From NCBI RefSeq assembly GCF_001747895.1, contig NZ_LNNB01000019.1, positions 1 to 64,000 of the forward strand: 64,000 nucleotides of DNA. Reading direction: 5' to 3'. Both the position numbers and the translations under genes were made by a program. Source of the stretch: Staphylococcus equorum (GTDB taxonomy: Bacteria > Bacillota > Bacilli > Staphylococcales > Staphylococcaceae). Below the pieces are notes generated by a model that worked only from the letters and a program-made list of their open reading frames with translations, did no database searches and was not told the origin of the DNA. This document shows, piece after piece, positions 16,447-24,685 of the stretch (within the stretch, counting starts at the first letter, position 1; each line of letters starts with the position of its first letter).

Positions 16447-17055
16447 ATGAAAAAATTATGGCTATGTTTAGGTTTAATAGCTACTATGTTATTAATAACT
16501 GCTTGTTCGAGTGATGAGGATGCACATAAAGATGACAAGCAAAGTGCCAATGGGAAAATTAAAATTATAGAATACGGTGATTTTAAATGTTCTTATTGTA
16601 AAAAAGTAGAAAGTAATATTATGCCTAAACTAAAAAAAGATTATATAGACAAAGATAAAGTAGATTACCAATTTGTGAATATGGCTTTTCTTGGTGATGA
16701 TTCAATTATTGGATCGAGAGCTGGGCATGCAGTACAGCAAATTGCACCGAAACAATATTTAGATTTTCAAAAATTAATGTTTGAACAGCAAGGCGATGCT
16801 GAAAAAGAATGGATAACTGAGTCACTGGTAGATAAACAAATTGATAAATTAAGTATCGACAATAACCAAAAAGAAAAAATTAAAAAAGATTATAAAACTG
16901 AAGATAGTAAATCATGGAAATCAGCTAAGAAAGATCAAAAACAAGCTGAAGACAAAAATATTGATACAGCGCCTACAGTTTATATTGGTGGAGAAAAAGT
17001 AGAAGATCCTTATGATTACGATAATTATAAAAAATTAATAGAAAAAAATAAGTAA
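16447..17055 (+). CDS. dsbA: Thiol-disulfide oxidoreductase lipoprotein DsbA
   Basis: A 202-residue lipoprotein with lipobox LLITAC (Cys20) and a DsbA-type thioredoxin fold. The active site is Cys48-Ser-Tyr-Cys51 in YGDFKCSYCKK, and the cis-proline loop is TAPTVYIGG; the helical insert is typical. It closely matches my recollection of S. aureus DsbA (FVNMAFLGDDSIIGSRA, GEKVEDPYDYDNYKKL), a membrane-anchored oxidase that forms disulfides in exported proteins without a DsbB partner. ATG 16447 gives the signal peptide; GAGGTG is upstream. A weak hairpin follows at 17069. Confidence 0.9.
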   Translation: MKKLWLCLGLIATMLLITACSSDEDAHKDDKQSANGKIKIIEYGDFKCSYCKKVESNIMPKLKKDYIDKDKVDYQFVNMAFLGDDSIIGSRAGHAVQQIAPKQYLDFQKLMFEQQGDAEKEWITESLVDKQIDKLSIDNNQKEKIKKDYKTEDSKSWKSAKKDQKQAEDKNIDTAPTVYIGGEKVEDPYDYDNYKKLIEKNK

Positions 17056-17068
17056 GTAAATGGTCTAA

Positions 17069-17105
17069 AGTACAAAATTGTAATAACAATGTGCTTTAGG
17101 CTTTT
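17069..17105 (+). terminator. Weak hairpin after dsbA
   Basis: CTAAAGTACA pairs imperfectly with TGTGCTTTAG, followed by gcttttctttt. Modest stem with two mismatches. Confidence 0.45.
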
Positions 17106-17119
17106 CTTTTATCCAAAAA

Positions 17120-17142
17120 TAAATCGTAATCATTATTATTTA
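17120..17142. promoter_or_regulatory. Zur-type box 1 upstream of adcA
   Basis: A 23-nt palindrome, left half TAAATCGTAAT, centre C, right half ATTATTATTTA, differing from the Firmicute Zur consensus (TAAATCGTAATNATTACGATTTA type) at only two positions. It lies 72 nt before the adcA start and should be in or near the promoter. Confidence 0.75.
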
Positions 17143-17176
17143 GTGTTGCGTTTTATTCGGAGGGAGTTTATAATTT

Positions 17177-17199
17177 TAAATCGTAAGCGTTACTATTTG
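17177..17199. promoter_or_regulatory. Zur-type box 2 overlapping the adcA leader
   Basis: Second palindrome: left half TAAATCGTAAG, centre C, right half GTTACTATTTG, 57 nt downstream of box 1 (centre to centre) and ending just before the AGGAGG of adcA. Two boxes suggest tight zinc repression. Confidence 0.7.
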
Positions 17200-17213
17200 A
17201 AGGAGGATGTAGA

Positions 17214-18770
17214 ATGAAAAAAACACTATACATAATATCTTTGGTCATTACATTTGCAATTGTCATAGCAGGATGTGGCAAAGCTGATACGAATGAAACA
17301 GGAAGTGAAGGTGACAAAGATAAAATAAAAATTAATACAACAGTTTTTCCATTAAAATCATTTGCTAAAGAAATTGGAGGAGAACATGTTTCAGTAGAAT
17401 CAATTTATCCAGCAGGCACAGACTTACATAGCTATGAACCAACTCAAAAAGACATAATTAATGCGAGTAAATCAGATTTGTTTTTATACACAGGGGACAA
17501 CCTAGACCCTGTTGCTAAAAAAGTGGCTTCAACGATAAAAGATGACGATAAAAAATTATCGCTAGAAGATAAATTAGACAAGTCCCAGTTACTTACAGAT
17601 CAACATAGCCACGACGAAGAAGATACACATGAGCATGAACATGAGCACGAGGGACATCATCATGGAGGATATGATCCGCATGTTTGGTTAGATCCTAAAT
17701 TTAATCAAACTTTCGCCAAAGAAATCAAAGATGAATTAATTAAAAAAGATCCAAAACACAAAAATGATTATGAAAAAAATTATAAAAAACTAAACAAAGA
17801 ACTAAAAAAAATAGATGACAAAATGAAAGATGTTACGAAAGATAAACAAGGTAATGCTGTGTTTATTTCTCATGAATCAATAGGTTATTTATCTGAAAGA
17901 TATGGTTTTGTACAAAAAGGTGTTCAAAACATGAATGCAGAAGATCCATCTCAAAAAGCTTTAACAGAAGTAGTTAATGAAATTAATGATTCAGGAGCAA
18001 AATATATTTTATATGAAGATAATGTCTCAAATAAAGTTACAGATACAATTCGTAAAGAAACAAAGGCTGAACCATTAAAATTTTATAATATGGAATCACT
18101 TAATAAAGAACAACAGCAGGATGAGGATTTAACCTATCAATCCCTTATGAATAAAAATATAGAAAATATTGATAAAGCTTTAAATAACGATATCAAAGTA
18201 AACGATGACAAACAGCAAGGCAAACATGAAAAAGCTATTTCAGAGGGTTACTTTAAAGATGATCAAGTTAAAGATAGACCATTAGCTGATTATAAAGGTG
18301 ATTGGCAATCAGTTTATCCATATTTGAAAGATGGATCATTAGATGATGTGATGAAGCATAAAGCTGAAGAAGATGATGCAATGACAGCAAAAGAATATAA
18401 AGCATATTACGAAAAGGGTTATAAAACTGATATAGATAATATCAATATCACAAGCGACTCAATTACGTTTGAAAAGAACGGCAAAAAAGCGACAGGTAAA
18501 TATAAGTATGATGGCAAAGATATTTTGAAATATGAAAAAGGCAACAGAGGCGTAAGATATACATTTAAATTAGTGGGTAATGAAGATAAAGCTTTACCTA
18601 AGTATGTCCAATTTAGTGACCATAATATTGCACCTAAGAAAGCACATCACTATCATATCTTTATAGGTAATGATAAAGAAAAAGTGATGAAAGAATTAGA
18701 TAATTGGCCGACATATTATCCTAAAGCATTAAATAGTAAAGAAATTAAAGCAGAGATGTTAGCGCATTAA
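17214..18770 (+). CDS. adcA: Zinc-binding lipoprotein AdcA (ZnuA-ZinT fusion)
   Basis: A 518-residue extracellular zinc receptor for the ABC importer. Lipobox VIAGC (Cys21). Residues about 35-315 form a ZnuA-like cluster A-1 binding protein with a His/Glu/Asp-rich loop (about 133-160: HSHDEEDTHEHEHEHEGHHH) and metal-ligand positions around DPHVWLDP and HESIGYLSERY. Residues about 330-518 form a ZinT domain (DRPLADYKGDWQSVYPYLKD ... HHYHIFIGND). This fusion is the AdcA hallmark. AGGAGG lies 7 nt before the ATG. Two Zur boxes precede it. The permease and ATPase (adcBC) are not adjacent, so they must lie elsewhere. Confidence 0.92.
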   Translation: MKKTLYIISLVITFAIVIAGCGKADTNETGSEGDKDKIKINTTVFPLKSFAKEIGGEHVSVESIYPAGTDLHSYEPTQKDIINASKSDLFLYTGDNLDPVAKKVASTIKDDDKKLSLEDKLDKSQLLTDQHSHDEEDTHEHEHEHEGHHHGGYDPHVWLDPKFNQTFAKEIKDELIKKDPKHKNDYEKNYKKLNKELKKIDDKMKDVTKDKQGNAVFISHESIGYLSERYGFVQKGVQNMNAEDPSQKALTEVVNEINDSGAKYILYEDNVSNKVTDTIRKETKAEPLKFYNMESLNKEQQQDEDLTYQSLMNKNIENIDKALNNDIKVNDDKQQGKHEKAISEGYFKDDQVKDRPLADYKGDWQSVYPYLKDGSLDDVMKHKAEEDDAMTAKEYKAYYEKGYKTDIDNINITSDSITFEKNGKKATGKYKYDGKDILKYEKGNRGVRYTFKLVGNEDKALPKYVQFSDHNIAPKKAHHYHIFIGNDKEKVMKELDNWPTYYPKALNSKEIKAEMLAH

Positions 18771-18874
18771 CTATTCTAGTTACTGTAAATTAATTTACTT
18801 TTTAAATTTAAAATGAATAAAAAAGTGAATTAAGGGAATGAAATTAAAGGAGATGAAAAGTTCAGACTTTTCAC

Positions 18875-18902
18875 TTGATATAATAAATATATCTGGTATA
18901 CT
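18875..18902 (+). promoter_or_regulatory. Extended -10 promoter for yceI
   Basis: TTGATA (18875-18880), 16-nt spacer, TATACT (18897-18902) preceded by TGG, an extended -10. It lies 45 nt upstream of the start of the YceI gene. Confidence 0.55.
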
Positions 18903-18946
18903 AAATGTATCAACTAAAACTAATAATCTTTGGAGGTATGTTTTTT

Positions 18947-19462
18947 ATGACAACATTTAATTTTGACCCAGCACATTCAGTAGTAGAATTTTCAATTAAG
19001 CACTTAATGATTTCTAACGTTAAAGGTAAATTTAAAGATTTCGATGTAAACTTAGAAGGTGACATCAATGATTTAAGTTCACTTAAAGGTACAGCCGTAA
19101 TTAAAGCAGAATCGGTTGATACAAACGTAGCAGACCGTGATGGTCACTTACGTACTGGAGATTTCTTTGATACTGAAAACTATCCAGATATTAAATTTGA
19201 AATTACTTCAGTAGACGAAAAATCTGTAACTGGTAATTTAACAATTAAAGATGTAACTCAAGAAGAAACATTTGATGCTTCTTATGAAGGTACAAGCAAA
19301 AACCCATTAAATGGTGCACAAACTGCAGGATTTATTGTAAATGGTACAATCAATCGTGAAAAATATGGAATGACATTTAACCAAAAACTTGAAACAGGTG
19401 GCGTAATGGTTGGTAAAGATGTGAAATTCCAAACAAGTTTAGAATTCGCTTTAGAAGACTAA
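18947..19462 (+). CDS. YceI family polyisoprenoid-binding protein
   Basis: A 171-residue lipocalin-like beta barrel of the YceI family, which binds long isoprenoid chains in a hydrophobic tunnel. Signatures: FNFDPAHSVVEFSIKHLMIS at the N-terminus, VKGKFKDFDVNLEG, DGHLRTGDFFDTENYPDIKF and TINREKYGMTFN. No signal peptide, so it is cytosolic, as in other staphylococci. TGGAGG lies 10 nt before ATG 18947; the closer ATG at 18938 is too near it. Monocistronic with its own terminator. Confidence 0.87.
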   Translation: MTTFNFDPAHSVVEFSIKHLMISNVKGKFKDFDVNLEGDINDLSSLKGTAVIKAESVDTNVADRDGHLRTGDFFDTENYPDIKFEITSVDEKSVTGNLTIKDVTQEETFDASYEGTSKNPLNGAQTAGFIVNGTINREKYGMTFNQKLETGGVMVGKDVKFQTSLEFALED

Positions 19463-19501
19463 TATAAAAATAAATGTTTAAGATTTAACGCTTATTAAAA
19501 G

Positions 19502-19549
19502 AAATAGCTACTAGATAACCTAATATAGGTATCTAGTAGCTATTTTTAT
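19502..19549. terminator. Bidirectional terminator
   Basis: AAATAGCTACTAGATA (19502-19517) pairs with TATCTAGTAGCTATTT (19530-19545), between convergent yceI and the HAAS membrane gene. Confidence 0.85.
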
Positions 19550-19554
19550 ATAGA

Positions 19555-20334
19555 TTAATGACTTTCTTCTTTTCTCTCACGCCAATATTTAAAGAATATA
19601 TAAATACTAACACTCCAGAGAATAATTATAGTACCGATACTAGCAATTAATACGAAGTTATAGCTTGTATGATCTCCACCAGTAAATATTTTTCCAATAA
19701 GGTCTGGGAGACATAAGATTAATATTAAAAAAGCAAAATATTTTTGTTTTATTGCAAAACAAGTAATCATCGTTATTAATAAAAGTATTAGTCCAATTAT
19801 AAAGTTAGTAGTTTGATTGGGTGACCAAAAAACAAATAATGGATGGTTACGTAACACGAATTCACACAGTAAGTAAATTCCGAAAATCAAAGGTGCACTA
19901 ACAAAAGCAGCAACATATGTTTTCTTACTATCGCCCCATCGCATAATTACTTTTTTCACTACAAATAGTACCAACACAAAAGAACCAATAAAGATGAACA
20001 AAATATAGAGTATTAAAGATAAACTTAACTGAAATGAATTATCCAGCATTCTTGGAACAATTGTCATTACCATCATAAATGAAATGATATAGAGTACATA
20101 TTTATGAATACCTTTAGTTAAACTCAATTCTTTAGAAAAGTTATCAGCATAATTTTTGATAGGCGTGTTTAGTAAATTATCAATATTATCATTGTTTTCT
20201 TCAGCGATTGTAATATGATCACGTAATTCTTCTTCAATTGCATTAATTTCATCTTCGTCCTTGCCACGAAATAGCAATTCGATTCTTAATTTTAGTAAAA
20301 AATCTTCAGCTTTTTTAGTCAACAACGTCAACAC
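19555..20334 (-). CDS. HAAS-domain membrane protein (PadR-associated)
   Basis: A 259-residue protein. The N-terminal 75 residues form an acidic helical HAAS-type domain (LRIELLFRGKDEDEINAIEE ... NYADNFSKEL), as found in DUF1700/DUF1129 proteins next to PadR genes; then about seven membrane segments. The gene overlaps the PadR gene by 20 nt, so the two are coupled. The start is uncertain: GTG 20334 abuts AGGAG, and TTG 20325 or 20322 is better spaced. The likely pattern is PadR repressing a membrane protein that modulates envelope stress or signalling; function not established. Confidence 0.68.
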   Translation of the reverse strand: MLTLLTKKAEDFLLKLRIELLFRGKDEDEINAIEEELRDHITIAEENNDNIDNLLNTPIKNYADNFSKELSLTKGIHKYVLYIISFMMVMTIVPRMLDNSFQLSLSLILYILFIFIGSFVLVLFVVKKVIMRWGDSKKTYVAAFVSAPLIFGIYLLCEFVLRNHPLFVFWSPNQTTNFIIGLILLLITMITCFAIKQKYFAFLILILCLPDLIGKIFTGGDHTSYNFVLIASIGTIIILWSVSIYIFFKYWRERKEESH

Positions 20335-20662
20335 TCCTCATTAAATTATTCATACCATTGTTTAAATAGTTCCACTTACTTTTGAAATTTGCTAATTCTT
20401 TTTTACCGTCTTCAGTTAATAAATAATATTTACGTTTTGGTCCGCCAGTATCTGATTTTTTAGTTACCGTAGTGACATATCCATTTTTATTTAGTCGTAA
20501 TAATACTGGATAGATACTGCCATCACTAATTTCAGGGAATTGTTGAGATTTTAATTTATCTAGAATTTCATAACCATATGTTTCACCTTGAGAAATCAGT
20601 CCCAATATGGCGCCATCTAACAATCCTTTCATCATTTGATTTGAAATTGTACGCTTTGTCAA
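20315..20662 (-). CDS. PadR family transcriptional regulator
   Basis: A 115-residue winged-helix regulator of the PadR-s2 type. The core GLLDGAILGLISQGETYGYE is followed by DGSIYPVLLRLNKNGYV (the wing) and a KYYLLTEDGKKEL end. It starts at a TTG (20662) close to AAGG; an internal ATG at codon 10 is an alternative but would cut family-conserved residues. An inverted repeat at 20662-20684 overlaps the start and is the likely self-operator. It is co-transcribed with the HAAS membrane protein. Confidence 0.85.
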   Translation of the reverse strand: MTKRTISNQMMKGLLDGAILGLISQGETYGYEILDKLKSQQFPEISDGSIYPVLLRLNKNGYVTTVTKKSDTGGPKRKYYLLTEDGKKELANFKSKWNYLNNGMNNLMRSVDVVD

Positions 20663-20684
20663 CTACCTTACGATAAAAGATAGT
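20662..20684. promoter_or_regulatory. Candidate PadR operator
   Basis: ACTACCTT (20662-20669) and AAGATAGT (20677-20684) are inverted with one mismatch and a 7-nt spacer, at the start of padR. Autoregulation is common in this family; this site is inferred. Confidence 0.5.
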
Positions 20685-20762
20685 AAGTCATAATTAATAT
20701 TTGTTGATAAATAATTAAGCGATGAAATGGGTATAGTGATACATAAGATAGGGGGAGATCAC

Positions 20763-21356
20763 ATGGCGACAGATTTACCAAAAATAGGACGACCTGCGAC
20801 CCAAGCACTTAATGATATAGGTGTCGTAACGTTAGAAGAAGTTGCACAATATGAACGAACAACATTATTAGGCATACATGGTATTGGTCCTAAAGCGATT
20901 GAAATACTTCACGAAGCATTAACAGATATCGACTTAAATTTTAAAAATGAAATGGAGTCATATTTACCATTTAAATTAACGGGGGATTTAAATTGTGATA
21001 ATGCACCCAAAAGAAAGATAATGTTAGATTTTTTAATAGGCTCAATATTAGTAGATAAAGTGCAATTATTGGAAGCTGTTACAGCAGATTTTATATGGAA
21101 GGTTCCTGGCGCTTTTGAATTGCATGGTTTTGAAGCGTTTTATGATGAATTAAACGCACATAAAGTCGATATTGATTCATTGGAAGTGACCCATAATATT
21201 TCTCATGGCAAATTAGGAGCGATACATGGCACTCAAATTGCTCAAAATGGAGATGCAATTTATTTTGCGGACTTCTTTGAATTTGAAAGCCATAGTAAAA
21301 ATGCTAAAGTAAAAAAGATAATATCATATGTAATTATGGATAAAGGAGAATCGTAA
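20763..21356 (+). CDS. HhH - NTF2-like fusion protein
   Basis: A 197-residue protein of two parts. Residues 1-60 hold a helix-hairpin-helix module of RPA-alpha-C type: LPKIGRPATQALNDIGVVTL, then GIHGIGPKAIEILHEAL. Residues 75-197 read as a SnoaL/NTF2-like fold (LLEAVTADFIWKVPG, YFADFFEFES). The HhH half usually binds nucleic acid; the NTF2 half usually binds a small molecule or acts as a dimerisation pocket. GGGGGAG precedes ATG 20763. Its TAA is directly followed by the ATG of an AHSA1 gene, so the two act together. Confidence 0.65.
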   Translation: MATDLPKIGRPATQALNDIGVVTLEEVAQYERTTLLGIHGIGPKAIEILHEALTDIDLNFKNEMESYLPFKLTGDLNCDNAPKRKIMLDFLIGSILVDKVQLLEAVTADFIWKVPGAFELHGFEAFYDELNAHKVDIDSLEVTHNISHGKLGAIHGTQIAQNGDAIYFADFFEFESHSKNAKVKKIISYVIMDKGES

Positions 21357-21830
21357 ATGACAGTTCAAGTTGAGGAAAACAAAATAATTTTTACGAGAGA
21401 TTTTAATACAACGGCACAAAATATATTTAAAGCGTATACTGACCGTGCTTTATTTGAACAATGGTTTCACCCACAAGGTGCAAAGACTGAAGTATTTAAA
21501 TTTAATGTTCAGACTGGTGGTCATGCATTTTTCGCTATACGTGCGCCTCAAGGTACAAGCTATACTGTGACTAATTATAATGAAGTGAAAGAACCGACGC
21601 TAATTGATTATTATGATTACTTTGCAGACAAAGATGGTAATATTGATGAAAAAATGGCAGGTATGCATAACATCATTCATATAGAAGAAAACAGTAAAGG
21701 TTTGACTACGATAAAATCTATAGCAGAATTGCCAGATCCTAAAGCAGCTCAACAATTGTTGGATATGGGTGTAGAAGAGGGTATGAATAGTACTTTTGAT
21801 AATTTAGAGACACTTTTAACAAAATTATAA
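21357..21830 (+). CDS. SRPBCC/AHSA1 domain protein
   Basis: A 157-residue START-like protein of the Aha1-C group. The pattern FTRDFNTTAQNIFKAYTDRA, LFEQWFHPQGAKTEV, then LDMGVEEGMNSTFDNLETLL at the end is typical. The pocket may bind a lipid or small ligand; bacterial members rarely have known functions. Start is immediately after the stop of the HhH-NTF2 gene, with AAAGGAG inside that gene. The two form a bicistronic unit. Confidence 0.82.
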   Translation: MTVQVEENKIIFTRDFNTTAQNIFKAYTDRALFEQWFHPQGAKTEVFKFNVQTGGHAFFAIRAPQGTSYTVTNYNEVKEPTLIDYYDYFADKDGNIDEKMAGMHNIIHIEENSKGLTTIKSIAELPDPKAAQQLLDMGVEEGMNSTFDNLETLLTKL

Positions 21831-21913
21831 GAATAGTCAATAAGATGTTGGAAATTACTTGTTTATTCCAAGTCTCTTTTCGATATAATAGTATATGAAA
21901 AGAGGTGAGTGTA

Positions 21914-22090
21914 TTGAATAAACGTTATGTTAAAGTACTTGGACTATATTCAGTGAGTACGCTAGTACCCGCGTTATTTTTAAATGAAAAAAGTTTGAGT
22001 CATACTACATTTAAATGGTTTATACGTACATTAACAGGATATGGTATTTTTGCCTATGGTTTACATGTGTTAAGTAGGTATAAAAACTAA
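21914..22090 (+). CDS. Small membrane protein, 58 residues
   Basis: Starts at TTG 21914 after AGAGGTGAG (GTG 21905 overlaps that site). Product MNKRYVKVLGLYSVSTLVPA then a basic middle and a second hydrophobic stretch: two short membrane segments with a Lys/Arg-rich start and end. I do not recognise a named family; short proteins of this form are common in staphylococci. TTATAAT-like promoter sequences precede it at about 21880. It is followed by a strong terminator at 22117. Confidence 0.6.
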   Translation: MNKRYVKVLGLYSVSTLVPALFLNEKSLSHTTFKWFIRTLTGYGIFAYGLHVLSRYKN

Positions 22091-22116
22091 TATCTTATAT
22101 ACAAAAGCATACTAAA

Positions 22117-22165
22117 AATAGCAGTGAAGAATCTATAATTGTAGATTTCTTCACTGCTATTTTTT
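22117..22165 (+). terminator. Strong terminator
   Basis: AATAGCAGTGAAGA-ATCTA pairs with TAGATTTCTTCACTGCTATT across a short loop, followed by ttttttt. It ends the small membrane gene transcript. Confidence 0.85.
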
Positions 22166-22325
22166 TAAACATTTGAGAGAAGTAAATCGTACAATCTCTT
22201 AGATTTTAAATTCGATTGGTAGTGTGTCGGATTCTTAAATCCGTGTATAAGAAAATGAGATAAAAAGACAAGGTGAAGTAATTATATATTTAAGTTCCTA
22301 CTGAATATACTACTTATTTAATAGA

Positions 22326-22361
22326 AAAAACACTTTCGTTAAATTCAACGAAAGTGTTTTT
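22326..22361. terminator. Terminator of the dikinase operon
   Basis: AAAAACACTTTCGTT (22326-22340) pairs with AACGAAAGTGTTTTT (22347-22361); works in both directions and follows the last gene of the minus-strand operon by 60 nt. Confidence 0.85.
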
Positions 22362-22421
22362 CTTTAACTCCTACTAATTGTGGCCAGTTCAGAAAAGCCC
22401 TAAGCACTGACAATCATATGC

Positions 22422-23312
22422 TTATTTTAATGATAATGTTGTAATTGGACGGACTTGTAAAAAATAAATTTGATTTTGCTGGATGCCAAATTCTATATCA
22501 ACAGGATAGCCAAAAGAAGATTCAAGCTGTTGTGTATACTGAGTTAACAGTTGTATAGCATTTTCATTTATACAATAGCGATTCTGTTCATCCTCTGTAG
22601 TTACCACTTCTGTTGTTCCTTCTTCACTAGCAAGTATTTTTATTTCTTTCAATCCAAGTTGTTTATCTATTTCATACGTTAATTTATTTACAATAAAAGT
22701 ATCAGGCGTAACCATACCGGATACGATACTTTCTCCTAATCCATAACTAACATTTATGATACATTCATTTAAATTATCAGTAATTGGATTATGGCTAAAA
22801 ATTACGCCAGAAGTTTCAGGAACTAAAAGCCCTTGAATCACAACACTCATAGATAAGTCCGTGGTATCAACGTTCATTGTTCCAAGATAACTTTGGACGC
22901 GTTCTGAATACATAGAAGCCCAACATAATTTGAGCTTATGAATGAAATCTTCCTTAGTTTGTATATTTAAGTATGTTTCATATTGTCCTGCAAAAGAAGC
23001 ATTTTCTAAATCTTCAGCACTTGAAGATGAACGTACTGCAACTGCTTTGAAGTTTTTCTTAATCGAAGTAAAAGCTTCTACGATTTCAAGATAAATATCT
23101 TCAGGTATTTCAGCTTTCATAATTTTTTCTTGAATAGCATTATCATTAAGTGATAATTCATTAAATTTAATAAAACGATGAAACGTATACGGCAAAACAA
23201 CAAAACCATCAGGTACTGGCCAACCTGCTTGTTTAATTTTTATTAAATTAATTGCTTTTGATCCTATAGAATCTGTTATATTTTCTGCGTTTTCAAATGT
23301 TTGAGTATACAT
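22422..23312 (-). CDS. Stand-alone ATP-grasp (PEP-synthase N-domain) protein, dikinase half
   Basis: A 296-residue protein equal to the N-terminal PPDK_N/ATP-grasp domain of PEP synthase and rifampin phosphotransferase (Rph), with nothing after it. Key parts are present: SIGSKAINLIKI (Lys19), AVRSSSSAEDLENASFAGQY (Arg94), VPETSGVIFSHNPIT, YGLGESIVSGMVTPDTF, and the C-terminal DIEFG..Q....VRP block (Arg288). So ATP binding and use looks intact. The acceptor phosphohistidine domain is encoded two genes upstream (24672-26315), making a split enzyme. Start: AAGGAG before ATG 23312. Third gene of the operon, 56 nt after the exporter. Confidence 0.85.
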   Translation of the reverse strand: MYTQTFENAENITDSIGSKAINLIKIKQAGWPVPDGFVVLPYTFHRFIKFNELSLNDNAIQEKIMKAEIPEDIYLEIVEAFTSIKKNFKAVAVRSSSSAEDLENASFAGQYETYLNIQTKEDFIHKLKLCWASMYSERVQSYLGTMNVDTTDLSMSVVIQGLLVPETSGVIFSHNPITDNLNECIINVSYGLGESIVSGMVTPDTFIVNKLTYEIDKQLGLKEIKILASEEGTTEVVTTEDEQNRYCINENAIQLLTQYTQQLESSFGYPVDIEFGIQQNQIYFLQVRPITTLSLK

Positions 23313-23368
23313 ATATTAGAGCTCCTTATCTTTTTCTTTCAAACCAAAATATTTATTTATTATTTAAT

Positions 23369-24685
23369 TCAATTAGAAACTGTTGGTCTGTTTTCTTTTT
23401 GTATCCCTAACGATGCAATGATGCCGATGACTGAAACAACAAGAACAATAACAAAGGTTGATGGTGAAACAGCTAAAATCCCTATTAACGTTGTGGCCAT
23501 TATTTGGCCAATATAGCGAAATGTAGAAAAGATACCCGTAGCAATACCTGCAAGATCATGTTGTACAGTTTGTAAAGCAGCCACTTGTATGGCTGGCATC
23601 CCTATACCAACGCCAAACCCGGCTATGAGTAAGACTAAAATTTGATACCAAGAGGCATGAATAGTCATCATACCTAAATAGCCGATCATAGCAATTGAAC
23701 AGAATACAAAGGATAGAAAAATCGTCGTTTTTCTTCCTAACCAATCGACTAAACGTCCACCAACAGCTGAAAATAGTGCGAAAGCTAAGGAGAAAGTAAC
23801 CATAATTTTTCCGACTTGCGCAATTGAATTTCCCCATTTTTCTAATGCCATAGGCGTTATCAACAAAATACTATACATAATAAAACCAATGAGTAGTCCT
23901 GCGAAGTTAGATATAGAAAAAGTTTTGTTTTTAAATAATGAGAAGTCCACTAAAGGATATTGAATATTTTTTTCACGATAGATAAATAATACTGCAGATA
24001 AAATCGCTGCAATCAAGAAAACAATGTTCCATTGCATACTAAGGCCATTTGTCATCAATACAATAAATGTTAGCGCACTTGCTAAATAAACAGAGCCTAA
24101 CATATCAATTGACGATTTCATTTTATGTTCAACTTCAGGAAGGAATAAAACGCCAATTAAGCCAATAAGTAAAAAGGGAACGTTCACCCAAAATATAGCG
24201 TGCCAATCCCAATAACCAATTAAAAAAGAACCAAGTAATGGGCCTATTGCGGAACCTAATGTTGCAGTCATTCCAAAAATACCTAGCGTTCGTCCTAATC
24301 GTTCTGACGCTACTATGTTACGCATAATTGCAGTTGCATTTGGGAGTAACATAGACGTTCCGAATGCTTGAATGCCTCGAAACACGACCAAACTAATCAA
24401 ATTAGGGGAAAGAGCTCCACCTACTGAACCAATTAAAAATAAAATAATCCCTAAAAAAATGATTTTTCGATATCCATAAATATCGCCTAGTTTGCCTGAA
24501 AAAGGTTGGGCCGCTGCATTAACGATAAGATATATTGTTACAACCCAAGATACAGATAATGTACTAACTTGTAATGATTCAGCTATAGGCGAAAGGGCGA
24601 CTGATATCATGGTTGTATTAATAGGCTGAAATATAATACTCGAGATAAGAGCTATGATTAATAGATATTCTTTACGCTTGCTCAT
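23369..24685 (-). CDS. DHA2-type MFS exporter within the dikinase operon
   Basis: A 438-residue major facilitator. Motif D1 at INTTMISVALSPIAESL, motif A GKLGDIYGYRK, RGIQAFGTSMLLPNATAIMR, and motif C-like ATLGSAIGPLLGSFLIGYWD followed by WHAIFWVNVP mark an H+-driven drug exporter. Its ATG (24685) lies inside the end of the upstream phosphohistidine gene, an overlap of 14 nt, with no separate ribosome site, so translation is coupled. Placement between the two dikinase halves implies that it moves the substrate or product of that enzyme. Substrate unknown. Confidence 0.85.
   Translation of the reverse strand: MSKRKEYLLIIALISSIIFQPINTTMISVALSPIAESLQVSTLSVSWVVTIYLIVNAAAQPFSGKLGDIYGYRKIIFLGIILFLIGSVGGALSPNLISLVVFRGIQAFGTSMLLPNATAIMRNIVASERLGRTLGIFGMTATLGSAIGPLLGSFLIGYWDWHAIFWVNVPFLLIGLIGVLFLPEVEHKMKSSIDMLGSVYLASALTFIVLMTNGLSMQWNIVFLIAAILSAVLFIYREKNIQYPLVDFSLFKNKTFSISNFAGLLIGFIMYSILLITPMALEKWGNSIAQVGKIMVTFSLAFALFSAVGGRLVDWLGRKTTIFLSFVFCSIAMIGYLGMMTIHASWYQILVLLIAGFGVGIGMPAIQVAALQTVQHDLAGIATGIFSTFRYIGQIMATTLIGILAVSPSTFVIVLVVSVIGIIASLGIQKENRPTVSN

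Larger units (their letters stand above)
22091..22421. other. 331-nt intergenic region with two terminators
   Basis: Between the small membrane gene and the convergent dikinase operon. It holds the hairpins at 22117-22163 and 22326-22361; the stretch between shows no ORF, promoter or repeat that I can support. Confidence 0.6.
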
